DNA of 64,000 bases from Kalaharituber pfeilii (GCA_015179045.1 WHUZ01000019.1:248001-312000); one strand, 5' to 3'; positions 1 to 13,009 are shown, counted from the stretch's first letter. Notes: generated by a model from the letters alone, not told the origin. Numbers and translations are program-made.

Positions 1-2
1 CT

Positions 3-1715
3 ATTGGTGGCAAGGTTGACCGTCAGAACTTGCTCACCCGAGAGTTGGATCTCATCTTCCCTGGTGCTGAAACGAAGAGCGAGAAGCAGGAAGCTAACAC
101 CAGCGCTGTCGATCCTGAGATCCTCAGCAAGATCAAGGATCTCTTCAAGGCTGTTCTCAAACTCCCTGCCAGCCGTGAATTGGACGCTACCGACAATTTC
201 TTCCAGCTCGGTGGACAGAGTGTGCTTTTGGTGAGGCTGCAAGCTAGGATCAAGAAGGCTTTCAAAGTCGCTCCCCTCCTCTCTGACCTCTTCAAGGAGC
301 CAACTCCTCTTGGTGCTACCGAAGCCGTGGTTAAGATGATGCAGCCTGCTAGTGGATCGTTGAAGGCAAAATCTGCTTCTAATGGCGTGAATGATATTGT
401 TGATTGGCAGACTGAGGGAATGTTGCCGACTGAGAGGAAGTATACTGTGCAATATGGAGCTGCACGCATTAAGGGGGACGATATCGAGACTGTGTTCATG
501 ACTGGAGTGAGTATCGGATACTTTTTACTACGATGAAGAATATTGCTAACAATAAATTAGATTGACTCCTTCATTGGGACCCACATGTTGGCGGAAGTTC
601 TCTCCTCCGTCAACCCACCCACTGTTTACCTTCTTGGTACTCGCCAGCCCATCACCCACGCCGCCGTCGTCAAGTCCTTCGAGGACTTCAAGCTCTTCAC
701 CCGCACGCTTACTCGCGATGTCCTCACCACCAGGACTGTCTGCGTCGATGGTACTCTTGAGCAGCCACATTTTGGCCTCAGCGACCGCGCATTCCGCAAA
801 CTTGGGCAGCAAGTTCAGGCCATCTACTCCATTGGTGCACAGATCTCGCTCCTCAAGAGCTACGCCGACCTGAAGCGCTTGAACGTTGAAGCCCTCTTGG
901 ACATTATTGAGCTCGCTGGACACGGAAGGACACTCACCCGACTTAACCAACTTTCTACATGGTCCGTCCCACATCTTCAGACCTTGGGCAGCCCTAGCCT
1001 CACCCGACCATCCATCGTCATCGATGAGACCCCTGTTGTCCACTTCACTCCTGAGCCAACGAACGAGCACGGTTACTTCAAGTCCCGCTGGGTTGCCGAG
1101 AATCTCCTCACCCAGGCTGCTGAACGTGGCTTCGATGTGCGCATTTACCGTGCCTCGGCTGCCACTGGCTCCACTCTTACCGGCATCCCAGAGCCCGCAG
1201 ACGACTTTGTTCGCACCATGGTCATCGAAGGCTTCGTCCGCTCCGGGTACATTCCTCAACTCAACCCGGAGCATCCAGACTTCGTCGTCGACCTTGTGCC
1301 CGTGAACTACCTCACCAACTCGCTCTACAGGCTCTCATTCGATGATCTTCCACCTGCCAACTCGCCCGCCATTTACCACCTTACAAACCCATCGCCATTG
1401 TCAATCTACACTCTTGCTACTGTGATGCGCGATATTACGGGCAAGGAGGGCACTATCGTCAGCCTTGATGAGTGGCTCGAGAAGGTTATGGCCAGCGGAA
1501 AGGATGAGCAGGAGATGCTTGGGTGGTCCGTGCTGAATGGATATTTGAAGAAGGGACACATCATGTTTGCGCTTGACCAGAGCTTGACGGAGGATTGGCT
1601 TGAGAGGGTCGGAAAGGATGTTGAGTGCCCGCCAATTGATGCGGCTTATTTGAAGGGAATGATGGAGGCGGAGAAGAGAGCAGTGGTGAGGGGCGGTGGT
1701 GTTGCAGCGGAGTAA
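3..1715 (+). CDS. NRPS-like adenylate-forming reductase (A-T-R), 3' part only
   Basis: C-terminal part of an NRPS-like enzyme that would activate an acid, load it on a carrier and release it reductively. The first codons read GGKVDRQNL, the A10 motif that closes an adenylation domain. A carrier domain follows with DNFFQLGGQSVLLVRL, whose Ser is the expected phosphopantetheine site. Exon 1 ends at 506 after FMTG; an intron at 507-560 (54 nt, GTGAGT...CTAAC...TAG) keeps frame, and exon 2 runs 561-1715. Exon 2 is a thioester-reductase (short-chain dehydrogenase-type) domain. Its nucleotide-binding loop reads TGIDSFIG where TGxTGFLG is usual, and the catalytic YxxxK position reads GYFKSRWVAE, so Lys is Arg. 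The substrate cannot be told because the adenylation core lies outside the window. No neighbour looks like a cluster partner. The family call is firm; reductive activity is uncertain. Confidence 0.9.
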
Positions 1716-3959
1716 AGTGTGAGGGATTGAAAAAGGAATAGGATAAATTGGAGGGTGGGAGGGGGAGGGCGGTTGGTTTCTCTTCTTTTTGGGGGATAAA
1801 AAATCGTCTCTCTTATAATTTTTTTTTTTTTTTCCTTATTCTCATGTATGATTTTTTTTTGTTATGGATCTGGTATCTCCTTTTTTTTTTTTTCCCTTTT
1901 TTGTCTTGTTTTTTTTTTTTTTTCGGTTGGACGCAATGAGGGAATGGGAAAAATGGGAGAGATATGGAGGGGGTTTAAGGATTATACGAAGGTTTTGCTC
2001 GGTTGTGTGCTGCTCTGGGTTGAAACTAACTTTTTTTTTCTTTATTTTAAACCTTTTCCTACTCTCCTATTTTATATATATATATATGAGGGATATAAGA
2101 ATAGAGGGAAGCAAAGAGGGAAATCGAAGGAAAAAAGAAAGAGACGGAAGTGTGCAAACCGGCTTTTTTTTTTTTTTATTACTTCTTGGAGGCTTCTCGG
2201 GGAATGTTTGGTTTTGGTTTTTTTTGGATTTTTGGATTTTTGGATTTTGGATGTTGTTTTTATGTTTAGCGTTGTTTTTCTTTGTTTTTTTTTGGTTTTT
2301 TTTTTTGAATTGTTGTTTTGGTTTCTGGGTGGGTGGGATGGTGGGGAGGGAGTGGAGAAAGGGGGGGGGTGGTAGATTGTGTGCGCTTTTTGGTTTTTTT
2401 TTTTAAGTTGTTTAGTTAGTTAATATAGATTTGTTTTGTGTGCTCTTGAAAAGGAATTGCACTGAGTCGTGAACTTGCTTGGGGCTGTTGTGTATGCTGT
2501 GCTGTTCAATGCGGGGTTGTGTAACGGACTGCTGGATATGCTGTTTGACGTGCTGTGGGGAGGGGGGGTTTAGGGTAGTCGTAGCTTTTTGTTACAACTA
2601 TCGCGGAATGGAGTGATGATGGCGCTGTATAGCCGGGACCGCTACGGGGGTCTCTGGAGTGCGCGGGAGATAAGATAGGTGGATCTTGTGTAATGGTGAT
2701 GTAGGAAAAGAACAGGAACCAGCAGATACCGCACAGGTCCCGATCCACGGGGGTAAGTGGGAAAGGTACATACATCCACCCGTCCATGCCATAACCCTAT
2801 CATAGATCATCTTCATACAGGAGACGTGGAATAAAGGAAACGGTGAGATTTGTGGGAGCTGTTTTTTGCTGAGATTGGGGGAATTGGAAACGTGGGATGA
2901 TTGGAATGGACTTATAAAAAAAAAAAAAGGCATGGGAGAATAATAATGTACGGTATGAAAGTTATTTTTTGTTTTTGTCGATTTGAATTGGGTGAGGTAA
3001 GTAGGGGTTGATGTTTTTGGTTTGTTGAGTTGGAAAATAAGAAAAAGAAAATAATGAGAGATTGAATTTAGAAAGAAAGAAAAGGGGCAACGTGTGTTTT
3101 TCGGGGGTTGTGTTTGGGAGGGTGGGGCGGTGGTGGTGGGTTGTGGTTGAGGGGAAATGGTTGAGGGGAAATGGTGAGTGTGAATGGGGGTATGTTTCTT
3201 GGGTTGGTTTGGTTTGGTTTGTTGTGGGAGGATATTGAGTATGATAGTAACCGATGTGCCCGATAACTGAACCTGCGTTGCACTTGAAAAGTGAGTGGGG
3301 TTTGCGGTTTCGAGGGGTATCACGCCATGCGCATTGCTGCCCATGGGCGGCCGCATAAGTATGGCGGCAGAACGCATAGAAATATGGTGGATATATCAAT
3401 ACTACCGTTCCATATAGTTTTAGTTGTGTGATTTATTCCCCCCCCCCCCCCTTCAGTTTTTATAACCGTTAACGCGGAGGAAAGGAGAGCTAAAGAGATG
3501 GTCGCTTGGGTGAAGTTATGTTGTTACATCCAGTATGTGCAGATTACTTTGCTGTTTTTAACGATGAGTAAGTAACTTGGTAGCAACCAGGAGGGCAGTT
3601 GGGGTAGTACCGTTGTATCAATACTGACTTTCACCAGAACCCTACGCACCAAAACTGACCGTGCGTGGCAATATGTAAACCACCGAAATAGGAATTATGT
3701 ATGCGAAAATAAAGGGTTATTCTTCACCTCTACTTGGTCTGAAAGGACATTGTGGTTGGTTTAATGGCACAAATGACGTTATCATTGATGTATATGGAAT
3801 TCCCGCGCTGGAAGGTAAGAATGCACTACTTCCGTTCAGAGCTCACTCACTATAATGGCTATAGAATTGTGGCTAGTGAGGCGGTCTTTGGATATTAATG
3901 CTTTGGTTGGATTAATGTTGTTAAATGCCTAGTTCATATATCATATTGCCATTTCGAGT
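1716..3959. other. Intergenic, T-rich and low-complexity
   Basis: Spacer downstream of the NRPS-like gene. Positions 1815-2410 are dominated by T-runs and G/T tracts. 2900-3250 is purine-rich, and there is a run of 14 C near 3440. Long open frames exist here on both strands, but their translations are F/W/G- or P/T/H-rich and reflect composition. I see no gene. Confidence 0.7.
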
Positions 3960-4150
3960 AGTTTTCCTCGTGTGGAGAGGGGAGTGGCCTGGGGGACGAG
4001 ATGCACCCCCGAAAGGGGAGAAGGGGAAGGAGACCGCTAATGGATTGGGTGGGGCACAGGGTTTGTCTTATCTGTTGTTAATCTCTTATCTCATATGTAC
4101 CTAGAACATCGGAGGGCGGCATGCGATTAATGATATATAAAAAAAAAGGT
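3960..4150 (+). mobile_element. LINE 3' end, degenerate
   Basis: Ends in the family-1 LINE tail: a degenerate version of GGCGGCATGCGAGTAATGAT followed by an A-run at 4139-4147. The preceding G-rich stretch matches the 3' untranslated part of the copies at 21.9 and 41.8 kb. No coding capacity remains. Confidence 0.6.
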
Positions 4151-4589
4151 AGTTTTCCGATACAATTCCTGCATACAATTTTTCTTATGATGTTTTGTGA
4201 ATAACACCACCACCAACATCTGTGGAAGTGTTCTTGGTGTGCGTTCCCCAGCTTTGAATAAGATTATATTGGTATTGGTATTTAAGTGTTGTACTGTTTT
4301 TTATCAGATTTGATTCTGGTGTGGTAAGTGGGATTGATATTGCAGTGAAAAATATATGATATGCCAAGCGTATGATGCGAATTTATGTTGCGAAGTTCAT
4401 GAAACAAAAGATTTCTGAAGAAGGTAAGGTGTGGAATATGAAGAATAGTACCACTCTACAAGTTGCATGCAAGGTTCTATTCTGGGTGGTTGAGATATAT
4501 GGCGGTCAGTTTTGGTGTAAATCTGCGCAGGGATGTGGTGTACGCTCGTGTTGTGGTGGATTACAGTACCCCGGACTATTGAGAAAAAT
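4151..4589. other. Intergenic, nothing recognised
   Basis: Unique-looking AT-moderate DNA between a LINE tail and repeat R1a. No coding, RNA or repeat signal was recognised. Confidence 0.5.
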
Positions 4590-5430
4590 AAAAAGGTAGG
4601 AGGGAAAAGGTCGCCCCGGCTCGACCAGAATTGAATCATATGGAAACTAGGGGGTTACAATCCATCTTTTTTAGAAGGATGGTGGGGCTATTGGGCTACC
4701 CACTTGGATTCGACCTCTTTATGGCCTATTGTGGTAACCTCCGTAAATTGCAGACAGCAGACATACAGCTTCACCAAGCCATAGGTCAGTTTAAAGTGAG
4801 CAACACTTCCTCTTATGTCTCTTACGTCCCAACCACCTTTTGTATTGTTTTCGTTTTATCCGATAGTTAATTGTTTTCCGTTCCCTTATACCTTACAACG
4901 ATGGCATATATTCTGTGAGTAACAAAGGTGAGTACGAGACTAGGCTGTTAGTACATGCGGGTTCCAGATGGACAGGGAGTAGTACTGAGTATAGTCGACG
5001 GAGGAGACTTGGCTGAGTTCAGTGTGGATTCCAAATCGAGAGCTTCAAAGACAAGCAGCTTGTGCATGTGAGCGCTTCGAACGGACCAGTCTATAGCATG
5101 TTCGGCGGAAAGAAGCCTGACTTAGTTGGATATTGAATTCTAAATGGGGCGCTGCCCCTCGTAAAAAACAAGCTTCTTGTGGGAACATGGATTGTAGGTA
5201 TGTAAACGGGGATGCAGCATGGAGAGTGAGATTCTGCTCATGCGGCAATTCGTTTGTTGTTGAGCCGTCGCTGAGTATAATTTCAGCATCCGTAATGGCA
5301 GCTCCACTCATCCCATACTGGATACACCGCTTTATTGGATAAACTATGCCCCCCTTGCACTTACTCCGTATGAATAGTTCCTTACCCCGCAAACTGGGGC
5401 ATGTCTACTTATCTACAGCATCAGTCTCTC
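4590..5430 (+). repeat. Dispersed repeat R1, copy a
   Basis: One of about six copies of a non-coding interspersed repeat. Landmarks in order: a block with TTCACCAAGCCATAGGTCAG (near 4770), a central TTTTCGTTTTATCCGATAG, then a right block with CCAGATGGACAGGG and GAATTCTAAA. The same order occurs at 19.5-20.5, 26.5-27.6 and 39.6-40.5 kb. Length and lack of coding suggest a long solo LTR or a non-autonomous DNA element; the termini could not be fixed. Confidence 0.55.
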
Positions 5431-6456
5431 TCAACCCTGAGACATTGATGGAGGGCCAGGTACTTACTTTGTGCCATTAATTGACCACATTAACTTTTCG
5501 GCGCAAGTAGAATTGTCAAATGTGAAGAATAACTCTTTATTTATCTCACCCCGAAACGCGCATACAAAACTCTGTTGCGGTGGTTGACATAGGCACTCCC
5601 GGGTGGCCATTTTTGGTGCGAAATGTAGTGTCATCTGTTGGTGTGCTTGTTGGGAGGATAACATTGCCGTCAACTTCAGCTTTCGCGGGACTCGGCGTCA
5701 CGTCCTTTAGACTGGGTACAAGAATACATCTTGTCTCAGCCACTTTCGCAAACTCTTGCTCGTGACAACCTCATAGTTGACACTACGTCTCCTGTATATA
5801 AATCGTCATTTTCTTCTGTTGTGTCCGGTATCAATCAACCCATCAGTCTTGTCCTACTCTATGTAATACGATAGACATTGCATACCACCGTGAAAAAACG
5901 GTAACATCGTATATTGAATTAGCTTTACATATACCTTCTATTCGACTTCAGTACTACGATGCTGTTTCAAATAACTTATTCTATGCATTCGTCCAAAATT
6001 TTGAAATGCATTTATATGGAATTCCCATGTAAAGGTAGTTACTCTGTTGAGGGATACGAGCTGAGATGCGCATGTAAGACAGAAGCGGATGTGGTGCAAG
6101 ACTCAAGCAGATGCAAGACACAAGCTGATATTGTCTTCATGATCAGCTGTTGTCACTGCTCTTGTCGTCATCTTCAGCTCTCATACATTGCGATTGTGAA
6201 GCTAGCTTCAGCCTCACAATTTTACTCAGCTACTGGTGACAACGTCATACCCTTCTCTATTTCTCTTGTGTATAAACCGCTGTATTATTCTGTTATGTTC
6301 AGTATCTAACAATCAATAAATTAATTAGTCTTCTACCGTTCTACTACTTTCCCATTTTTACAACATACTCCAAGAAATAGAATGCACTACTTCTGTTCAA
6401 TGCTCCTTATAATGACTGTCGCATTGTTGCCAGAGGGTCTTGTCAATAGCTATCTC
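5431..6456. other. Intergenic, nothing recognised
   Basis: No gene, RNA or clear repeat seen. Short open frames on both strands show no family resemblance. Confidence 0.5.
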
Positions 6457-6544
6457 TATACTAGCTAGTAAAATATGTATTCGGACAGGGGTACTAATGC
6501 ACAACATACGCTACGTTCGAATACATATTTTACTGGCTAGTATA
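6457..6544. mobile_element. Short inverted-repeat element (MITE), GTATTCGGAC family
   Basis: Arms of about 28 bp (left TACTAGCTAGTAAAATATGT; right arm its near-perfect reverse complement) surround about 30 bp, giving an 88-bp palindromic element. The arm matches the termini of the 0.88-kb fold-back at 15.2-16.1 kb, so both belong to one family. Tc1/mariner-like affinity is inferred from the GTATTCGGAC core also present in the Tc1-like element at 38.5 kb. Confidence 0.75.
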
Positions 6545-7260
6545 TACATCCATATGCCATTCCTGGTGAATAACTCCACAACTATGTACTTCCAACATTT
6601 CCTTGCCGAACTTCTTGCAATTTTGGACAGGGTAAAATTATGATACTATTCCGGCATTTCGGCCAAATTATTTCGGGTGCGATATGTAGAATTCAATATG
6701 GGCAATCGTGCGGTGGATATATATGCCTAGACATGATGGCAAATTTGCAAAGCCATAGTTCTTCAAAAACAGTGTTATTGTAGAAGCAAAAGTGCGGAAT
6801 GTGAAAAATAGCCCTTGATTTAAGGTCTTCAGAAGGGGTAAAGAGAATTCTGCTTCTGTTGTTGAGATCTATGCCCTCCCAGGTGGTCAGTTTTGGTGAG
6901 AAACGTGCGTCATCTGGGCCTCGTGGTGAAGTACAGAATCACCTGTTTGGAGGTAAGTGGGTAAGAAAGGCTTTTTCAGGAGTCTACGCATATAGAAAGC
7001 GTAGATGATGTTACCTTTAACTGTTTGCTTGAATGAGGACCAGAATTGTCCCACTAGAATGCTAGGTACCAAACGTACACAAAAAGATAACGGTGATAAT
7101 TGATTACGAACAATTGATGAATACACTACACAAGAACACAGATCCAAAGTTAGAAATGAAATCGTCTCGGTAAAAGCACATATATAATTCCGACAAAACC
7201 TCCATCTCACAGCGTCCCTGTCAATAGAGAGCTAGCGCTAAAGGACGAAGCTAGTACCTG
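6545..7260. other. Intergenic, 3' side of STAND gene A
   Basis: Downstream flank of gene A. No coding or repeat signal recognised. Confidence 0.5.
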
Positions 7261-10200
7261 CTACGTCTTCCTATCATTTTCAAGTTTTAAGCGTAATATC
7301 GCTGCAATTTCGTGGTGCCCATGCTCAATAGCCCAGTCCAGGGCAGTCTCAGAAGCAGCATTGGCCTTCGCAATGTCAATTTTGCTGTGTGCAAGAAGCA
7401 GTTCTGTTACTCTTCTGTGCCCGTTGCGAGCCGCTACATGTAGTGGGGTGTCACCATCCTTATCGCCATGGTTGACATCAATGCCATTGAATGCCACCAG
7501 CAGCTCCACCACCTTGTTGTGCCCCTTCATCGCTGCTCTCTGCAGTGGTGTCCCACCACTTTTAGTAGCTGTATTGACAGCGATCCTCTCGTTTGCTAGC
7601 AGCAGCTGCACCACCTTGTCATGCCCGTTGGAAGCTGCATATATCAATGGTGTCCGGCCATTTTTCTCAGTCATATTGACATCAGTCATGTCATCAGCCA
7701 GCAGCAGCTCCACCACCTTGTCATGCCCGCTGGAAGCTGCAAATATCAATGGTGTCCGGCCATTTTTGTCAGTCATATTGACGTCAGTCATGTCATCAGC
7801 CAGCAGCAGCTCCACCACCTTGTCATGCCCGTTGGAAGCTGCATATATCAATGCTGTCCGGCCATATTTGTCAGCCATATTGACATCAGCCCTGTCGTCA
7901 GCCAGCAGCAGCTCCACCACCTTGTCATGCCCGATGGAAGCTGCATATATCAATGGTGTCCGGCCATATTTGTCAGTCATATTGACGTCAATCATGTCAT
8001 CAGCCAGCAGCAGCTCCACCACCTTGTCATGTCCTTTCGCAGCAGCAACGACCAGTGGTGTGCTGCCATATGTACTAGCCATATTGATGTCGAACCCATT
8101 ATTCACTAGCAGTGCAATCACCTCACCATGCCCATTAAATGCCGCTGCCCAGCAAGGATTGATAGCCCTCATACACGATCCAATGATATCACTATTCGAA
8201 TTTAGGCTGATATCCGAGGCTCTAACCCAAAGCTGCCTGAAAAGGTCCATATTTCCATTCCACGCTGCTGCTGTTAAACATATGCTCAGGAAAGAAGCTG
8301 GAAGCGACAGAATAAAGGTTGGATGTTGCAGAATGTATTCTTTGACCAATACCCTCAAATCAAACACCACAGCTGCTACAAAAATTGACTCACTCCCAGA
8401 TGCTGCATGAATACGTTGCTTTGAGGTCCAATCTCGCAATGACGGATAGTTCTCGAACTCCCAGAATGTGTCAAATACTTGATAGCAGTGTGAGCCATTC
8501 GAGTACCCTGCATCCTGCTCATGGTCAAAGTACTGGTATAGTTTACTTTGGATATGATCCTTCGAAGATCTAGAGGCATGGACTCCCCAATAGCAAAAAG
8601 AGTACCACAAGAAAGGGAAATCACTGCTCAAGATCTTGCCATCCCACTGGGCAATCTGGTATGCTTCCCCTCGGTCTGTCGTTAGGTATGCTAGGCACAC
8701 AAGCGTGATGACTGAGTGTGCTTCAACAATTAGCTCGGTAGGTGAACTTGACTTATAAGCACTTGAGAACAATAGATCAAGGTGTTTCTCGAAGAACTCT
8801 CTGGCACTTTGGTGAATTAAGCGCACAATAAACTTATTTCTGTTGATATAAGGATTCAGTCACTGCAAGCGCACATTTCTATTATCCAATATTATGATTA
8901 TTACTCACGTCTTGTGATGAGCATCATCCTTGTACTCTTCCTCAATCAGCAAACCTCCACAGTTGGAAAGCAAGTACACTTTATCCACTCTGTCATCCTT
9001 GTCAAAGCCAGTGTCATGCGTAGCAATTGCATCCAAAAGTGCATCAGGTTCCAACCAGTCCAAGCTGAATGTTACCAGCATGAGAGCTTTCTGGATTATT
9101 TTCCAAGACTCCGCATTATGCACCTGAATCCGCTTGATTGCATCGCAATAGGTATCGTCTAGATCTTTGGGAAGATTGTTCAATGCCTGCTTTAGCTTTT
9201 TGTGGTTTGGAATGTTGGCAATGGAAGTGATATGAAGCTCAGCAATCAAGAACCTAGAAAAACATAGTGCAAAAGTTAGAGAAAGAGAGAAACTGAAAAT
9301 AGGACAATACTTACATCCCATTTGCCTGCTGTAAAATTCTGTCTATCACTTCATTCCGAAGCTCAGAGTCAGCCTGAACAAGGTTGTAGAGATTTTCACC
9401 AGTTTTTGCAAACTGCTCAATTCTTGCATCGAGATACAGCCTGACATCGCTGTCTTTGGCTCTTATTTCCAGGCTTAGGCAACCCTTTTCCATGAGAAAT
9501 TTATCAGTACCATGGTCAGGTCGAGATGTTGCGAAAAGCTGCACATTGCCGTGAGAGTTGATGAGATCGAACAAGTGGATGCGTAATAGTTCACGCTGAT
9601 GGGGACATTCATCCAGTGCATCAACTATAAGAAAGACTTTCTCAAGAGCTGAAGCACATTGCTTGACCCGTTCCATGACCTCCTTGAGAGACAGATTGCG
9701 TTTGTCTTTCCAATACTTAGTATAAAGCTCGGTAAGATCAGGTGTAATGTAGCAACACTTTTCCAGTTGGCGTAGAATGCTCCCAAGAAGGCTAGGTACG
9801 GTTTGTGCTTGTTGGTCGCTGTAGTTGCAATACAAAAACACAAGCCCAATCGCTCTCTTGCCACCGGTTTCCTGCTTGGTAACATACATATCGCTCAAAT
9901 GCTGAATGACAAGAGACCTAAAGGAAAGGTTTTGCTTAACGATTGACGTGAGAAAGGAAGCCTTATGGAAGGGGATATACGTTAGTGTAGACTTTCCTGC
10001 ACCAGCTATAGTTTTAAATCGTCAGCCGTTTCTGTCACTGAAGTCTCGAATGAGTGAAGACTGACGCATTCCATGACAAAACAATACCCTGGACTCCCCT
10101 CGTAACCATTTGGTGAACTTTTCATTATCCAGGAGCCACGTTCCGGTACCAGGCTCGAGTTTTGAGTAAATATTATCTTGCGTGCTCCAAAATGTCAATG

Positions 10201-11616
10201 GTGATAACCATTTATATGCATCTTCTCTGGCATCGTCTGTTCCATACAAAGAATTTAGTTACTGAGTGCCAGTAATCTCTAAGCTCATAGAGTTTACCAC
10301 ACCTTCAAGCTTGCTGTGCATCTTAACAGCAGCACTCCTGATGTATTCAACGACTGGTTAGCAGGCTTCTAAGATAAATATGCCCATGAATTATGCGCTA
10401 CAATAGTTATAGAAGCAAGGCGTATTGGGGGAAATAAAACATACTTCATCTCTGCCACCTCGTTACTGAAATCGGCAATTTTGACATTGGAATCCAAAAC
10501 AACTTCCCTACAATTTTTATAGCTCATGTCAGTCAAAAGCCCATAAGAAGCATATAAAAGCGCTTCACTCAGGTGATTTCTTAACGGTTTTATGAACGTA
10601 CTTAATTTCGACAATCTCTTTTCCAACCTCCGTAAGTATTGTTTTAGCCTTAGATAAACCCGCACTATTGAATCGGTCTAAATGTCAGCCACACATGTAC
10701 ATGAACAGTCTCTGACCCGAAGAAATTTGACTGGCTAGCTACCGACCTTACTAGTCCCACACTATTGTCTATATCTGTCACTTTACCGAGCACATTGGAT
10801 GAAATCTCCCTAGAACAAGCATCGAGAATGGTCAGCATGATTATTGACGTGCATAGCAACTTGTTTTGCGGTGGATTACATGTGCTCAAGCTGCAGCATT
10901 TTGTGCAAGATGCTCGTGGCCATTTCTAGTGACTGTAAAAGTTCTTTGAAATCTTCCTCTTGAAATGGCCACACCCATGGCTCGACCAGGGTTTTGATGA
11001 TGGAAGGTTTTTCCACCTTAGAAGTGGAGGTGGAAAAGATCTGAGAGACCTGCGATCCAGGTACCGATTGCTGTGGATTGAAATCTGTGGCAAGACCGAG
11101 TGAAACTTGAGGGTTCTTCTTGCTACCAATCCTGAGTGTTCTGAACGGCCGGAATGGATTCCATTTGTTCAGTTTCTTTCGACTTTTGAGACCAACAGCA
11201 TTGGAAGATTCTGCCTCGGAGGTTGCATCCGCATTGAAGCCACCAATAGTTGAACCGTCAGTAGATATAATGGAGCTTGCATCGGAGATGTCAATGGTAA
11301 TGTTAGCGTGATCCTCAACAGTTGTCGAACTTTGAGCCTCAACCGTAATTGCAGGCTGGTTCAGGAGCTTCTGTAGCTTTTGATCTTGAAGAATCGCATA
11401 TAGTTTCTCGAGGACAATGCGCTGCTGCTCAAAGCTCTGCCCTGCTTTGTCTGAAATTTTGTTATGTTCCTTTACTTGCTGTGCATATTTTATATATAAG
11501 TTGAATTGTGCGATAAGTGCTTGGCGGGACTCTGGGGCGTTTCTGACATTCTGGAGATACTGGACCAGTTGAATTGCTACTGGTACAATACCGAACGCAA
11601 GCCCTGCGGCGTCCAT
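7261..11616 (-). CDS. NACHT-ankyrin STAND protein (fungal NLR-like), gene A
   Basis: Predicted STAND receptor: N-terminal helical domain, NACHT NTPase, ankyrin array. Ten exons join in frame to 1220 aa: 11616-10880, 10809-10752, 10648-10602, 10507-10445, 10337-10303, 10236-10066, 10005-9981, 9917-9315, 9253-8909, 8839-7261. The N-terminus (MDAAGLAFGIVPVAIQLVQY) resembles HeLo-like or other fungal STAND N-domains; this is a resemblance only. The Walker A motif GMPGAGKST (about residue 370) is encoded mostly by the 25-nt exon 10005-9981. Walker B is VFLIVDALDEC (about 474-484) and the sensor is ATSRPD. The winged-helix-like region VTFSLDWLEPDALLDAIA follows. About nine ankyrin repeats (consensus TPLxxAAxxGHDKVVELLLA) fill roughly 920-1205. 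In this family the array binds a ligand and the NTPase drives oligomerisation, often for non-self recognition or cell death. The frame is intact, and expression is plausible. Confidence 0.93.
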
Positions 11617-12559
11617 GCTGATGGATGGATATATTCGGCTAGTGTGAGTTAAAGTCGTGTGATACTCGAAGGTCGGAGTTAGAACGTTTGGTTTGGTCGA
11701 TGTATGACTTCCTCAATTTATTTTGATCGGATAATTAATCTCCGTCTTCCCCGCACGCGAAAAGAGGCTGAAGAGTGGAAAAAGAAACCAACTCAGTAAG
11801 TAGAGTACATGTATGATACTGTACGTACGAGTTTGAACATGAGGCCAGCAAGGGTCAACATCGCGGACCAATCAAGATACATTTCATCACACCCTCAGTT
11901 TTCACCACTAGAGTAATGCTATGCACGACAGGGTCATCCAGCAAAGGGTATCTACAGTAGGTAATGTAAGTAACTGAACGGTAGGTATATCCAGGATACA
12001 GTAGGTACTACCGGTAGTCCCGTAGGGATCACGAGCGTGTATGGACAACGAGCGGACATCTTGGCATCTTCCCCTCTATCCGAAATTCCTCTCATTTAGG
12101 AGTCAGTCAGAATAACCCCTCCGGCTCGTCTGGGAGAAGAAAAGGAAACAGTCAATCTGGCATGAGAATTGGGATTTAGAGTATATACTTGAAGATGCCT
12201 ACGGTACTATGCTATAGATCTCGAGCTTTTAGTGACTTCATATTGCAATGTATCATTTACACCACTAAAGCGTGAGCACGTGGGATGTTGCAGAGTTAAA
12301 ATGGGTATTCGCATGTGAGCGCTGGAGGGGGTTCTTTCGCAGGATAGGGAGGTGATACAAACTGTAGATGCAGCTTTTTCGCCTTTTCCCCCCCTTAAAT
12401 TCGGACTCAGCACAGTCAGTTTAATCTATAATTAATTCATGGCATATATCAGAGTATATATTCTGTGAGCTATTGACTGCTAAGACAGGAAACTTGGTAG
12501 TGATTTGCCCGCTGTGCATACGCCACTTGTTACCGCTACTGGTCTGGGACTTTACTCTT
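11617..12559. other. Upstream flank of gene A
   Basis: Should hold the gene A promoter. No gene or clear repeat is seen; the stretch 11920-12030 is rich in short GTAGGTA-like words. No core promoter motif can be assigned. Confidence 0.5.
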
Positions 12560-13009
12560 TAGGTAGGTGCCAGATGGCTTAGATGTTGGGACTGGTCGGT
12601 GTAGACCAATGGATACAATTGGCCAATGGTTCAACCTATCTACAAATATTGCTAGATAATTCGAATTTCCCCCTTACGTACTGGGGATGGGAGGAGGCGC
12701 TGAGGGGTGAACCAGTGGCCTCTTACTCTCTCAGGATTCCGCCCAGCACTGCTGGGAGGAGTGGAGGGAACAAAATGTGAAACGGTTTACTGGATTACGT
12801 TAAAAACATCAAAGATGCTGAGGAGCTTTTAGACAAGTTGGGGATGAGGACGTCACATAGCTTTAGCATATACTTTAAAACTATGCATAAAAATATAGTT
12901 TGAAAGGAAAGCTGAAATAAAGTACGCTTTGATTTTAATAACCATTAATGATACCGAAAGTGAGGATGAGGTCCGGAGGTGTGAAGGTGAGGAGGAGCCG
13001 AGGTGAGAG

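Noticed and set aside
1848..2406. Two overlapping plus-strand frames of 175 and 180 codons
   Set aside because: Phe/Trp/Gly runs from T- and G-rich DNA; composition artefact.
2598..3377. Long minus-strand open frame of 259 codons
   Set aside because: The translation is P/T/H/S low-complexity from a purine-rich tract, with no domain and a stop-poor composition; not a gene.
7361..8410. Plus-strand frame of 349 codons inside gene A (and similar ones in B and C)
   Set aside because: Antisense shadow of the ankyrin repeats; the repeat period itself keeps it open.
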